This document shows, piece after piece, positions 25,725 to 34,074 of a DNA stretch of 64,000 nt. A program made the position numbers and the translations under genes. Position 1 is the first letter of the stretch. Each line of letters opens with the position of its first letter. Below the pieces are notes generated by a model. The model made no database searches, was not told the origin of the DNA, and saw nothing but the letters and a program-made list of their open reading frames with translations. Source of the stretch: Halorussus caseinilyticus (GTDB lineage: Archaea > Halobacteriota > Halobacteria > Halobacteriales > Haladaptataceae); NCBI RefSeq assembly GCF_029338395.1, contig NZ_CP119809.1:248001-312000 (forward strand). The letters run 5' to 3'.

Positions 25725-26981
25725 TCAGCGAATTACGTCGAGTCCGTTGTTCTGCTCTACTTCGTTGCGGCCGCCGTCGCTCTGGGCACCCCACGAGTCG
25801 TTCGACCCGCCCGTGGTCTCTCGGGAGTCGCGGGAGTTGCCGCCGGTGTTGCCCGTTCGGCCGAGACCACCGAGGTCATCGACGTTCTGGCTGGCGTCGA
25901 ACGACTGGGCGTCCACGTCGCGCATCTTCTGGCGCGAGCGGTCGGCCTGCTTTTGCGTACTCGGGCCGAGGACCTGCGCGCTCTGGACCCCGGTCATGAT
26001 AGCCATGACGCGGACCTTGCCCTTGTAGTTGTCCTGAATGCGCGCGCCCCAGATGACGTTCGCGCTGGCTTCGAGTCGCTCGGTGATGTTGCTGGCGATT
26101 GACTCGGCCTCCTTGAGCGTGAGGTCCGGGCCGCCCGTGATGTGGACCAGTCCGCCCGACGCGCCCCTGTAATCCACGTCGAGTAGCGGGTGGTTCATCG
26201 CGTCTCGGACGACCTCCTCGGTCTTGTTCTTGTCTTGGGTCTCGCCGACCAGCATCACCGCGACTCCGCCCTGATTCATGATAGATGTCATGTCGGCGTA
26301 GTCGAGGTTGATGAGCGAGGGCTGAGTGATGGTCTCGGAGATGCCCTTGACCGTCTCGGCGATGATTTGGTCCATCACCGAGAACGCCTTGCCGATGGGC
26401 AGGTTCGGGACGTAATCGAGCAGTCGGTTGTTGTCCAGCACGATGATGGAGTCGGCCTCGTTGCGGAGTTTTTCGAGACCCTCTTCTGCCTTCACCGTGC
26501 GGGCGCGCTCGACGTTGAACGGCGTCGAGACCATCCCGACGACGATTGCACCCTGCTCTTTGGCGATTTTGGAGACGACGGGTGCCGCGCCGGTGCCGGT
26601 ACCGCCGCCCATCCCGGCGGTGACGAACACGAGGTCCGCGTCGCCGAGTACCTCCTTGATGGTTCCCTGCGCCATCTCGGTGGCGCGCTCGCCCATCGAG
26701 GGGTCGCCGCCAGCGCCGAGTCCGTTGGTCAGGGACTTGCCGACCAGAATCTTCGTGTCGGCCTCTATCATCTTGAGGTGCTGTTTGTCGGTGTTGATAG
26801 CGACCGTATCCGCTCCTTCGACGCCGATGTTGTAGAGTCGGTTGACGGTGTTGTTACCGGCACCGCCACAGCCGACGATGACGATTCGGGGGTCCCCGAA
26901 CTCGTCGCCGTTTACCGAGGCGTCCATCTCGCGGCTCTCCTCTTCGGCGTTCTCCAACGCGTCTTGAACGATGTCCTGCAT
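25725..26981 (-). CDS. ftsZ2: Cell division GTPase FtsZ2
   Basis: Tubulin-like GTPase that with FtsZ1 builds the division ring in haloarchaea. The 418-residue product has [14 protein letters not shown], the tubulin signature [10 protein letters not shown], the T7-type NLDYADM segment and the C-terminal tail NGLDVIR. The N-terminus ([17 protein letters not shown]) and tail match FtsZ2 rather than FtsZ1. The linker before the tail is Gly/Asn/Ser-rich (about residues 360-410). It starts 3 nt after the cdrS stop, so the two are one operon. Confidence 0.97.
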   Translation of the reverse strand: MQDIVQDALENAEEESREMDASVNGDEFGDPRIVIVGCGGAGNNTVNRLYNIGVEGADTVAINTDKQHLKMIEADTKILVGKSLTNGLGAGGDPSMGERATEMAQGTIKEVLGDADLVFVTAGMGGGTGTGAAPVVSKIAKEQGAIVVGMVSTPFNVERARTVKAEEGLEKLRNEADSIIVLDNNRLLDYVPNLPIGKAFSVMDQIIAETVKGISETITQPSLINLDYADMTSIMNQGGVAVMLVGETQDKNKTEEVVRDAMNHPLLDVDYRGASGGLVHITGGPDLTLKEAESIASNITERLEASANVIWGARIQDNYKGKVRVMAIMTGVQSAQVLGPSTQKQADRSRQKMRDVDAQSFDASQNVDDLGGLGRTGNTGGNSRDSRETTGGSNDSWGAQSDGGRNEVEQNNGLDVIR

Positions 26982-26984
26982 GTT

Positions 26985-27164
26985 CTACACCTTCGCCCAC
27001 GAACGCTTGTTCGTCGTCTGCTCTGTCGTGTCGTCTTGTTCGTTCAACATGTCTCGAACAGCGGCCCGAATCGCTTCGCTCCGGTTCGGGAACTCGCCCG
27101 TCTCGACCATCTGTTCGACCTCTTCTATCTGCTGTTTCGGAATGCGGAGTGTCACACGCTCCAT
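26985..27164 (-). CDS. cdrS: Cell division regulator CdrS (ribbon-helix-helix)
   Basis: A 59-residue ribbon-helix-helix DNA-binding protein ([20 protein letters not shown], then [18 protein letters not shown]). CdrS was described as a regulator of ftsZ2 and other division genes in Halobacterium and Haloferax. Too short for many annotation cut-offs; it was read directly from the reverse complement. ftsZ2 follows 3 nt later. A TATA-like TTACTA lies 23-28 nt before the ATG and overlaps one GTAAGAC site, so binding there could block transcription. Confidence 0.94.
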   Translation of the reverse strand: MERVTLRIPKQQIEEVEQMVETGEFPNRSEAIRAAVRDMLNEQDDTTEQTTNKRSWAKV

Positions 27165-27187
27165 AGTTTGTAATTTCCCCTGTTGTA

Positions 27188-27353
27188 GTAAGACGGCACG
27201 CGACTTCCCGCACGTTCTGTCTTACACCGTGTAACCGCCGAATGCGGTCGTTTTACCAGCTTCCGGTCACGGTGTAAGACAACCGTCTTACGCGAACGTA
27301 TGAACATAGCCAAAACTTAAATAATTAACGCCGGGAGTAAAACGATGTCTTAC
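27188..27353. promoter_or_regulatory. Cluster of five GTAAGAC sites between cdrL-like gene and cdrS
   Basis: GTAAGAC (or its complement GTCTTAC) occurs at 27188-27194, 27219-27225, 27274-27280, 27285-27291 and 27347-27353. Two of them are part of a 14-bp perfect inverted repeat, TGTCTTACACCGTG (27218-27231) and CACGGTGTAAGACA (27268-27281). The first site overlaps the cdrS TATA region. Probable operators for a ribbon-helix-helix protein such as CdrL or CdrS. Confidence 0.7.
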
Positions 27354-27990
27354 GACCGGTCGAGAACGTCGGCCGCGGGGGTTCGGCGGCCGCAACTCGG
27401 GCAGAATCCCCAGTCCGACCGTACCTCGTCGCCGCACTCACAGAAGACCCGCCGAGACGCCTTCTCGCCGCAGTTGGGGCAGTAAACGTGGTCGTCCGAC
27501 AGCGACTCGCCGCACTGTCCGCAGGCGTTCTCGGTCTCGGGCGGTGGGTCGCTCGCTCCGGCGTCGGACGGCCGGTCGGACGCGGCGTCGTCAGACGGCG
27601 TGTCGGACACGGGTGCGCGTCGGTCCGCCGCTCGGTCGGACCGAACTGCGTCGCTTTCGAGCGTGACGTTGACGTTTACGTCCTGTGCGCGCTCGGTGCC
27701 ACGGGTCCGTGGCTCCCGCGCGGCGAGTCGCTCGGCGACCAACTCGTCCACGCGTTCGGCGAGCATCGCGTCGAGGGTGTCGTCGCTCCGACGCTCGTCG
27801 CGTCCCGCGCTTGGGGTCCCCCGCGCTCGCCGCTCGCAGGCGCGCGGCGAGAGCGCCGCGCGCCTGCACCGCGCTCGGAAGCGTCGAGGTACGTCCGGAG
27901 GGCCTCGCGCATGATTTCGCTCTTCGAGGCGTCGCGGGCCTCGATGCGCTCGACCAGTTCCTCGTCCGCGCGGAAGGTTATCTTACTCAT
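27350..27990 (-). pseudogene. cdrL: CdrL-like ribbon-helix-helix / zinc-ribbon protein, frame-broken
   Basis: The first frame from ATG 27990 encodes a ribbon-helix-helix domain (MSKITFRADEELVERIEARD, SKSEIMREALRTYLD). The C-terminal part, in another frame ending at 27350, has AMLAERVDELVAERLAARE and double zinc ribbons (CGQCGESL, CPNCGEKA, CECGDEV, CPSCGRR). Adding one base in the C5 run at 27818-27822 (G5 on the coding strand) joins the frames as ERGGTPSAGRDERRSDDTLD and gives 213 residues. The break lies 14 nt from a 14-bp perfect inverted repeat (27836-27867). CdrL is the known longer regulator beside cdrS, so the call rests on position and domain; a homopolymer sequencing error is as likely as a real mutation. 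Confidence 0.8.
27836..27867. repeat. 14-bp perfect inverted repeat inside cdrL-like gene
   Basis: GCAGGCGCGCGGCG (27836-27849) pairs with its exact reverse complement at 27854-27867 across AGAG. Confidence 0.8.
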
Positions 27991-28443
27991 GTGGCAGTTC
28001 GACTTACACTATCACGGCCGCCCTATTTCAATCTTCTCCAGATGTCTGACGACGGGAGACGCGGAGCGACGAGGCGTCTCGTCGCGGTTCTCGGACGATT
28101 GCGTTCGCGCTCGGACTGTGGAATTCGGGCCGTCGCGCTCGCCGACCGGCGAACTCGCCGGTCGGCGAGCGTACGCTACCCCGGCCTTCCTCGAAAAATA
28201 GCTACACAGTTCTCAGACAATTGTAAACACATTGTAAAAATATGTGTAGATTGTTAAAGGACTGCTAGAGGAGTCCGAGCGCGCCGGTCGTCTCGACGCC
28301 GACCGGCCGCGAGCGGACGCTCGCGGCCGTGACTCGGGCTTTAGGCGGCGACGTGCCCGTTCGTGTGACTCGCTGGAAGGGGACACGGTACCGATGAATA
28401 ATAACCCTTAAGTCCGGCAGGGCACCTACGTGAAACTGCGTGC
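27991..28443. other. Gene-free region with two hairpins and tRNA promoter
   Basis: No gene is seen in about 450 nt. It holds a 16-bp perfect hairpin (28136-28151 with 28156-28171), an A/T-rich patch (28196-28260, with TTGTAAACACATTGTAAAAA), an 11-bp hairpin (28305-28315 with 28318-28328), and a box-A-like ATAACCCTTAAGT about 35 nt before the tRNA. Confidence 0.6.
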
Positions 28444-28517
28444 CCGCCCTTAGCTCAGACTGGTAGAGCAGTCGACTGTAGATCGACTTGCCCCCCGTTC
28501 AAATCGGGGAGGGCGGA
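28444..28517 (+). tRNA. tRNA-Tyr (GTA)
   Basis: Complete cloverleaf of 74 nt. The acceptor CCGCCCT pairs with AGGGCGG, the anticodon arm is GTCGA-CTGTAGA-TCGAC giving anticodon GTA, and the T arm has CCCCC-GTTCAAATC-GGGG-type pairing. No intron and no encoded CCA. Confidence 0.95.
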
Positions 28518-28611
28518 CTTTTTCTGCGAAATTCCGACCGACACGATTTGAGCAGACGAGTCGCACGCCCGGAATGGCGCGGAGCGCCACATGCCCGGAC
28601 CGTCTCGGCGA

Positions 28612-28633
28612 GTTCAAATCGGGGAGAGCGGAC
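28612..28633 (+). repeat. Partial copy of tRNA-Tyr 3' end
   Basis: GTTCAAATCGGGGAGAGCGG and the next two bases repeat the tRNA 3' end at 28497-28518 with one mismatch in 22. Such repeats mark integration into tRNA genes, but only about 90 nt of sequence separate the copies and no integrase is present, so a remnant attachment site or local duplication is meant. Confidence 0.6.
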
Positions 28634-28741
28634 TACTTTTCACGGCGTAACACGAAGGAGCGAAGCGACTGAACCGCGCCGTGAGACTCGAAGTCTCGAC
28701 ACCAGTTCCTTTTTGTTAGTCGGCCGAACGTCTCATCTCAC

Positions 28742-29194
28742 ATGCAAGTCTCGGGAGCGAAATCGCTGGCGACGACACTGTTCGACGTTTCGGTCTTCGG
28801 GTTCTCTCTCGTCGCGGGCGCGTTTTGGCTCGCCGTCCGAGCGTCGTCGGTCGCGTGTTCGTCTCGGTTGTCGGTCGCGGTCTTGTGCGATAGCTACGGC
28901 GTCGATACCTTGTTCGTCGGAATCCACGCGGTGCTGTTAGCGATAGCCGGGTGCGTCGTCTACCGGACGGCCGGTTCGCTCTACGTCTCCGGCGTCACTC
29001 TCACGTTTGGTCTGCTGGGAAGTTTCATCAGTTCGTTCGTCCTGACCACGACGCTCGGGGAGTTCCGGCCACCGACGACCGTCCTCTCGTTCGCAGATAC
29101 AGTCGCCATTACGGCAGTGGCGTATCTCACCTACGTGATTCTGATAGTGGTGGCGATGGCGAAATCCCGCCCCCGAGTGCGTATAACGCGGTGA
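28742..29194 (+). CDS. Four-span membrane protein
   Basis: A 150-residue protein with about four hydrophobic helices (FGFSLVAGAFWLAVRA; LFVGIHAVLLAIAGCVVY; GVTLTFGLLGSFISSFVL; ITAVAYLTYVILIVVAMA) and a basic C-terminus (KSRPRVRITR). Three Cys lie near the first loop and second helix. No family recognised; neighbours give no clue. Confidence 0.65.
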   Translation: MQVSGAKSLATTLFDVSVFGFSLVAGAFWLAVRASSVACSSRLSVAVLCDSYGVDTLFVGIHAVLLAIAGCVVYRTAGSLYVSGVTLTFGLLGSFISSFVLTTTLGEFRPPTTVLSFADTVAITAVAYLTYVILIVVAMAKSRPRVRITR

Positions 29195-29281
29195 AACCTC
29201 GGCATCTGGAAACGGAACCCGTTCGCCGGATTCGGCGCACCGACCCGGAGCTATTTACCGAACCTGTTCGTAGCGTGTCGT

Positions 29282-29506
29282 ATGGACTACCGGCAGAACG
29301 TCGGCGGTATCGACCGCATCGTCCGCGGCGTACTGGGAATCTGGCTCGTCGCCGTCGCCATCAGCGCACTGCTCGACGAGAAGCGCGTGACGGCGGCGAC
29401 GGCGGCCATCGCGGGGGCCGGACTGCTCCGCAACGCCCAGAGCCAGCACTGCGGTGGCAACGCGCTGTTGGGAATCGACACGACTTCGGACGACTCGCCG
29501 GAGTGA
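29282..29506 (+). CDS. DUF2892-type small membrane protein
   Basis: A 74-residue protein matching the YgaP-membrane-type DUF2892 pattern: MDYRQNVGGIDRIVRGVLGI, a hydrophobic helix, a second helix (ATAAIAGAGLLRNAQ) and CGGNALLGIDT. DUF2892 proteins often sit beside sulfur or rhodanese genes; none is adjacent here. A TATA-like CTATTTACC lies about 30 nt before the ATG. Confidence 0.85.
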   Translation: MDYRQNVGGIDRIVRGVLGIWLVAVAISALLDEKRVTAATAAIAGAGLLRNAQSQHCGGNALLGIDTTSDDSPE

Positions 29507-29532
29507 ACTGACGAGACGAACCGACCGGAACT

Positions 29533-29760
29533 TCAGGGGTTCCGGTCCTGCACTTCGATAATCTCGGCGTTGTCAACGTACTCCTCGCCGCCGCCCTTCC
29601 GGACCTGAATCGTCTTGCCCGGCAGGTCCTCGTGGGTCTCCTCTTGGGGAACCGACACCGCCGTCACCTCCTCCAGCGTCACCGACCGCCGGAGTAGGGT
29701 CTCGCCGTCCTCGGTCACGCGCTCCCATTCGTCGGCGTCCCCGTCGAAGTCGTCAGCCAT
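29533..29760 (-). CDS. Small acidic protein downstream of SLC13 permease
   Basis: A 75-residue soluble acidic protein (MADDFDGDADEWERVTED through EVQDRNP) with a beta-rich middle (TAVSVPQEETHEDLPGKTIQ). It begins 1 nt after the permease stop, so it is cotranscribed and possibly coupled. No family recognised; a regulatory partner of the permease is conceivable. Confidence 0.7.
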   Translation of the reverse strand: MADDFDGDADEWERVTEDGETLLRRSVTLEEVTAVSVPQEETHEDLPGKTIQVRKGGGEEYVDNAEIIEVQDRNP

Positions 29761-29761
29761 C

Positions 29762-31591
29762 TCACACGCCCCAAATCGCCGCGATGCCGAGCGTCGTGAC
29801 CACCGTCAGGAGCAGTTGCAGGGGCGCACCAACCCGCACGTAGTCGGTGAACCGGTACCCGCCGGGACTGTAGACCATCAGGTTCGTCTGGTAGCCCATC
29901 GGCGTCATAAACGCCGTCGAAGCCGCGAACGTGACCGCGAGCGTGAACGCCAAGGCGTTCGCACCCGCCTCGCCCGCGGTGCTGACCGCGATAGGGAGGA
30001 CGAGCGCCACGCTTGCGACCGGCGTGATGAGGTTCGCCAGCAGTCCGGTCAGCAGGTAGAACAGCGCGAGCGTAGCGATTACTGGCAGGAACGCCGACGC
30101 CTCGGTCACGTACGACGCGAGCAGTCGCGCGGCCCCCGTCTGGTCCATCGCCAGTCCGAGCGGAATGACGCCAGCCAGCAGGAAGACGACCTCCCAGTTC
30201 ACCGCGTCGTAGGCGTCCGCGGGCCGAACGACGTTGCCGACGACCATCGCCACGACGCCACCGAGCGCCGCGATAGCGATGTGGAGCAGGTCCGCGGCGG
30301 CGGCCCCGATGACGGCGACGACGATGCCGATTGCGAGCGTGACCTCTCGGCGGTCGATTGGTTCGGGGTCGATGTCGAGACTCCCGCCGACGCGTTCGGT
30401 GACCACGCAGTCGCCGGTCTCTTCGAGGTGGTCGAGACCGCTCTGGGTCGCGTGGACCAGCAGGCCGTCGCCCTCTCCCAGCACCGTGTCGGCCACGTCT
30501 TCGACGACGAGTTCGCTCCCGCGCCGGACCGCCAACACCGTCGCGTCGAAGCGTTCGCCCAACTGCGTCTCGCCGACCGCCTGCCCGAGCAGTCCCGAGC
30601 CTTCGGAGACGATGACCGCCGCGAGTGTCCCCCTGCCTTCGCCGAGTGCGAGTTCCTCTTCGGTCACTTCGGCCCGCGGGAGTCGGCGGAGTCCGGTCTC
30701 GTCCACGAACGCTCGGACGTTCTCGTCTTCGGCCCGGACGGTCAGCACGTCGCCCGCCTCGATTTCCCGGTCGGTCCGGGACGCGACGAGCGTCTGGTCG
30801 CCGCGGACGATTTGGAGGATTTTCACGTCGCCGTTCCGGGCCTCGGCGACGGTCTGTCCCACCAGCGACGACGACGCCGGGACGTATACCCGCGCGAGTC
30901 GCCCCCGGAGACCGAACTCCTCGGTCAGGTCGTAGGGCGCGATGCGCGCGGGCAGAAGCCACTGGCCGACCGTCAGCAGATAGAGCGACCCGACGACCAA
31001 CACGAGGACGCCCAGCGGCGTGAACTGGAACATCGAGAAGGGCGCGCCCGCCACCCCGAGGTCTGCCGCGACCGAACTCGCCACCAGATTCGTCGCGGTC
31101 CCGACCAACGTCAGCGTCCCGCCGAGCATCGCGGCGTACGACAGCGGAATCAGCAGTTTCGAGGGCGAGGTATGGGTCCGGTCGGCGAGGTCGGTTATCA
31201 TCGGGATGAACAGCGCGACGACCGGCGTGTTGTTGACGACGCCCGCGAGCGGTCCCGTGATGCCCACCGTCGCGGTCAGGAGTCGCCCGCGGTCCCCGCC
31301 AGTGAACCGGGCGACCGCGACCTCCAGTCGCTTGACCGCGCCGGTCTCCTCGACGCCCGCGCTCAGGATGTACATCGCCAGAATCGTCACGGTCGCGGGA
31401 CTGGCGAACCCAGAGATGGCTTCTTCCGCCGAGATGTGCGTGAACTCCTGAAGGACGACCAACGAGACGAGAACCGCCAGCGCCGTCGTGTCGGTCGGAA
31501 TCGCCTCGGTGACGAACAGCGCCACCGCGACGACGACGATGGCGAAGACGACGAGTACGTCCGCAGTCAACGCTGGCGACCCCTGAATCAT
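29762..31591 (-). CDS. SLC13/DASS-type permease with two TrkA-C domains
   Basis: A 609-residue anion transporter. Membrane segments 1-6 (ADVLVVFAIVVVAVALFVTE onward, with GVVNNTPVVALFIPM) are followed by two soluble RCK-C/TrkA-C domains (about 215-300 and 305-395) and a second membrane half, including the SNT-like MGYQTNLMVYSPG. The family moves dicarboxylates, sulfate or other anions with sodium. The cytosolic RCK-C pair suggests ligand control of transport. A sulfur anion is a reasonable guess in this genome but unproven. Confidence 0.92.
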   Translation of the reverse strand: MIQGSPALTADVLVVFAIVVVAVALFVTEAIPTDTTALAVLVSLVVLQEFTHISAEEAISGFASPATVTILAMYILSAGVEETGAVKRLEVAVARFTGGDRGRLLTATVGITGPLAGVVNNTPVVALFIPMITDLADRTHTSPSKLLIPLSYAAMLGGTLTLVGTATNLVASSVAADLGVAGAPFSMFQFTPLGVLVLVVGSLYLLTVGQWLLPARIAPYDLTEEFGLRGRLARVYVPASSSLVGQTVAEARNGDVKILQIVRGDQTLVASRTDREIEAGDVLTVRAEDENVRAFVDETGLRRLPRAEVTEEELALGEGRGTLAAVIVSEGSGLLGQAVGETQLGERFDATVLAVRRGSELVVEDVADTVLGEGDGLLVHATQSGLDHLEETGDCVVTERVGGSLDIDPEPIDRREVTLAIGIVVAVIGAAAADLLHIAIAALGGVVAMVVGNVVRPADAYDAVNWEVVFLLAGVIPLGLAMDQTGAARLLASYVTEASAFLPVIATLALFYLLTGLLANLITPVASVALVLPIAVSTAGEAGANALAFTLAVTFAASTAFMTPMGYQTNLMVYSPGGYRFTDYVRVGAPLQLLLTVVTTLGIAAIWGV

Positions 31592-31667
31592 CGTCCGGGG
31601 TATCGGCGAACGGGGAAGTTAGCGTTGCGGTGGCGCGAGTTCGGATTGGTCGCCGACGGTCGGCGCT

Positions 31668-32201
31668 TCATGCGAACCCGAAACTCTCGGTTTCAGGTCT
31701 TCCGATAACGTCCATCACGACTTCGTAGAGGTCGTGAATCTGGTGACGGGCGCGGCTACTCCGGTCGAGGTCGGCCATCCAGCGATACCGGACGATGCCG
31801 TCCTCGTCCACGAAGAAACAGGCTCGGCGCGCCCGCAGAGCGAGTCCGAACGCCCGGTAGGTCAGGCCGTAGGACTTGGCTATCGAGAGGTCGCGGTCCG
31901 AACAGAACGGGAAGGTCACGTCTAGGTAGTCCACGAACTCCTGATTGGTCCGCGGTCTGGCGCGGTTGACGCCGACGACTCGAAGTCGGTCGTCGGCCGA
32001 GAACCAGTCGTACTTGCCGAGGGCGTGGCGCTCGGCGAACGTCTCCAACTCGAAGTCGGTGGGTTGGAACACCAGCAGGACCGCGCCGTCCGACAGGAGC
32101 GACGACAGAGACACCTCCGACACCGACCCGTCAGGTGCCGCTAACGGCGCGGTGAACGCCGGGGCCTGCGAACCGACCGTCGGACCGCCCGAATCTTCCA
32201 T
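31668..32201 (-). CDS. Redoxin-fold protein lacking the peroxidatic cysteine
   Basis: A 177-residue AhpC/TSA-like protein (GSQAPAFTAPLAAPDG, then LLVFQPTDFELETFAE). Where peroxiredoxins carry TP-x-x-C the sequence reads QPTDFELE, without Cys. Two other Cys occur later (FPFCSDRD, RRACFFVD), so it could use different chemistry or be a scaffold. The ATG at 32201 is chosen because TTTAAA lies about 25 nt upstream; a TTG 15 nt further up is less likely. Confidence 0.85.
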   Translation of the reverse strand: MEDSGGPTVGSQAPAFTAPLAAPDGSVSEVSLSSLLSDGAVLLVFQPTDFELETFAERHALGKYDWFSADDRLRVVGVNRARPRTNQEFVDYLDVTFPFCSDRDLSIAKSYGLTYRAFGLALRARRACFFVDEDGIVRYRWMADLDRSSRARHQIHDLYEVVMDVIGRPETESFGFA

Positions 32202-32292
32202 CGTTTCCTCTTTCAACCGGAACGGGTTTAAATTTTCGCCATATCCGCCCTATCCGACTAGTTTATGACCGGGGACCGACAACGCGGTTCCC

Positions 32293-32631
32293 ATGACGCC
32301 GCTGTTCGCCGACACGCTGGTCGTCGTGGCGTTGGTCGGCTTCTACGGGGGACTCGCGCGGGACCTCGGCGCGACTACCGAGTTTCTGGACCGGCGACTC
32401 GGGGTGGGACTCTCGCTGGGGGCCTACGTCGCGGGAGGTATCGGGACACTGTTAGCGCTGGCGACGATGGCAGTCGAAATTTCGCGGGTCGAGTCGGGTG
32501 TCGTCGTCGCGGCGGCGACGGCGGTCGGACTAGGCGCGTCGTTCGCGGTCGTGTTCGGCCTGTTCTTCCGGTTCGGCATCGCGGTGTACGCCATCCTGCT
32601 CCGGATGGGGCTGAACCTCTCGGGAAGCTGA
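32293..32631 (+). CDS. Three-span membrane protein
   Basis: A 112-residue hydrophobic protein (MTPLFADTLVVVALVGFYGG; GVGLSLGAYVAGGIGTLLAL; VVAAATAVGLGASFAVVFGL) ending GLNLSGS. It lies alone between the divergent redoxin gene and the M24 peptidase gene. No family recognised. Confidence 0.65.
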   Translation: MTPLFADTLVVVALVGFYGGLARDLGATTEFLDRRLGVGLSLGAYVAGGIGTLLALATMAVEISRVESGVVVAAATAVGLGASFAVVFGLFFRFGIAVYAILLRMGLNLSGS

Positions 32632-32699
32632 GGCGGGCGTGACCGCGACGGGTTGCCCCCACGTCAATATTTAACCGCACGGGTTTCGTGGGTCGGAGC

Positions 32700-33902
32700 A
32701 TGCCGACGCGCGTACCCGACGCCGAGTTTCAGGACCGACTCGACGCCGCTCGCGGCCGACTCGCCGAGACCGGAGCGGACGCCGGAGTCTGGTTCGGCGC
32801 GACCAGCATCGAGTACCTGACCGGCTTCGACCACGTTCAGACCGAGCGACCGGTCGTCCTCGCGGTGACCGACGACCGGGTGGCGGTGACGGTGCCCCGC
32901 CTCGAAGTCGAGCGAGTCGAACCGAACCCGCGAATCGACGCGGTTCACCACTACTTCGACTACCCCGGCGGGAAACCGCTCGAAGCCGCGGCGGAGATGC
33001 TCTCGGACCTCGGCGTCGAATCGGTCGCCGCCGACGCCGACGGCGCGCCCGGCGTGATGGGTTACGAGGGGCCGAAACTCTCGGCGTTCGTGGACGTAGA
33101 GACCCAGAACTGGGTCCAACGGATGCGGTGGGCCAAGTCCGACGCGGAAGTCGAGTTGATTCGGGAGTCAGCGCGGTGGGGCAACCTCGCCCACCGCTAC
33201 CTCGCGGACTTCACCGAAGTCGGCGAACACCCCGCGACGGTGAGCCAGCGCGCCTCGCTGGAGGCGTCGCGGGCGATGCTCGACGCGCTGGGCGACCAGT
33301 ACGTCCCGCGGACCCGCGGCGACGGCCCGGCCCACGCCGGATTCATCACCGGCGAGCAGACCGCCCTGCCCCACGGCCACACCGCCAACCGGCGCTTGCA
33401 GGAGGGCGACGTGTTGGTGACGGGCGCGAGCGCCGAGGTGGACGGCTACCACTCCGAGTTAGAGCGGACGATGTTCCTCGGCGAACCCACCGACGAGCAG
33501 GCCCACTACTTCGAACTCATGCTGGAGGCCCAGACCATCGCCATCGACGCGCTCGGGCCGGGCGTCGAGGTGTCTTACGTGGACGAGCAGGTGTGGGACT
33601 TCTTCGAAGAGCAGGGCGTGGCGGACCTCGCACAGCACCACGTCGGCCACAACATCGGACTGGGGATACACGAACCGCCGTACATCGACCGCGGGTGGAC
33701 CGACCACTGCGAGGACCGCCCCGGCCGGGACGACGCGGACGCCGAGATGGAACCCGGCCACGTCTACACCATCGAACCGGGAATCTACACCGACGAGTAC
33801 GGCTATCGACACTCCGACACGATTGCGATTACCGAGGACGGCGTGGACTGGTTGACCTACTTCCCGCGGGACTTGGAGTCGAACGTCATCAGCGTGGAGT
33901 AG
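32700..33902 (+). CDS. M24-family peptidase homologue with altered metal ligands
   Basis: A 400-residue pita-bread-fold protein (Xaa-Pro aminopeptidase/creatinase superfamily). An N-terminal creatinase-like domain (about 1-140) precedes the catalytic domain with HGHTANRRLQEGDVL, HHVGHNIGLGIHE and EPGHVYTIEPGIYTDEYG. The His and two Glu ligands are present. The first metal Asp is not evident in VLVTGASAEVDGYHSELERT, and the second is Glu, as in creatinase- or lyase-like branches rather than true aminopeptidases. The ATG at 32700 is used; TATTTAA lies about 30 nt upstream. Confidence 0.88.
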   Translation: MPTRVPDAEFQDRLDAARGRLAETGADAGVWFGATSIEYLTGFDHVQTERPVVLAVTDDRVAVTVPRLEVERVEPNPRIDAVHHYFDYPGGKPLEAAAEMLSDLGVESVAADADGAPGVMGYEGPKLSAFVDVETQNWVQRMRWAKSDAEVELIRESARWGNLAHRYLADFTEVGEHPATVSQRASLEASRAMLDALGDQYVPRTRGDGPAHAGFITGEQTALPHGHTANRRLQEGDVLVTGASAEVDGYHSELERTMFLGEPTDEQAHYFELMLEAQTIAIDALGPGVEVSYVDEQVWDFFEEQGVADLAQHHVGHNIGLGIHEPPYIDRGWTDHCEDRPGRDDADAEMEPGHVYTIEPGIYTDEYGYRHSDTIAITEDGVDWLTYFPRDLESNVISVE

Positions 33903-34074
33903 TCGGTCCGCGCGGAGTAGTCGGTCGCTGGCGGTGCGGTCGCGGTCCGGCGTAGAACAATCTATAAATTTCTAAAACAAAGAATTTTATGTCTTAAGAA
34001 AACACAAAAATCCTCCCTAAGAACGAAGACTCACATCCGACCGATTCAAGTCCACTTGCACTAACACCGACGTA
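33903..34074. promoter_or_regulatory. A/T-rich promoter region of the cobalamin operon
   Basis: The stretch 33955-34030 is A/T-rich (AATCTATAAATTTCTAAAAC, then TTTTATGTCTTAAGAAAAC) and probably holds the operon promoter. No cobalamin-riboswitch-like structure is recognised. Confidence 0.5.

Noticed and set aside
28444-28741. Mobile element integrated at tRNA-Tyr
   Set aside because: Only about 90 nt separate the tRNA 3' end and its partial copy, and no integrase or cargo gene is present; kept only as a possible remnant.
33903-34074. Cobalamin riboswitch before the cobalamin operon
   Set aside because: No B12-box or the needed paired structure is seen, and the region is A/T-rich promoter-like DNA.
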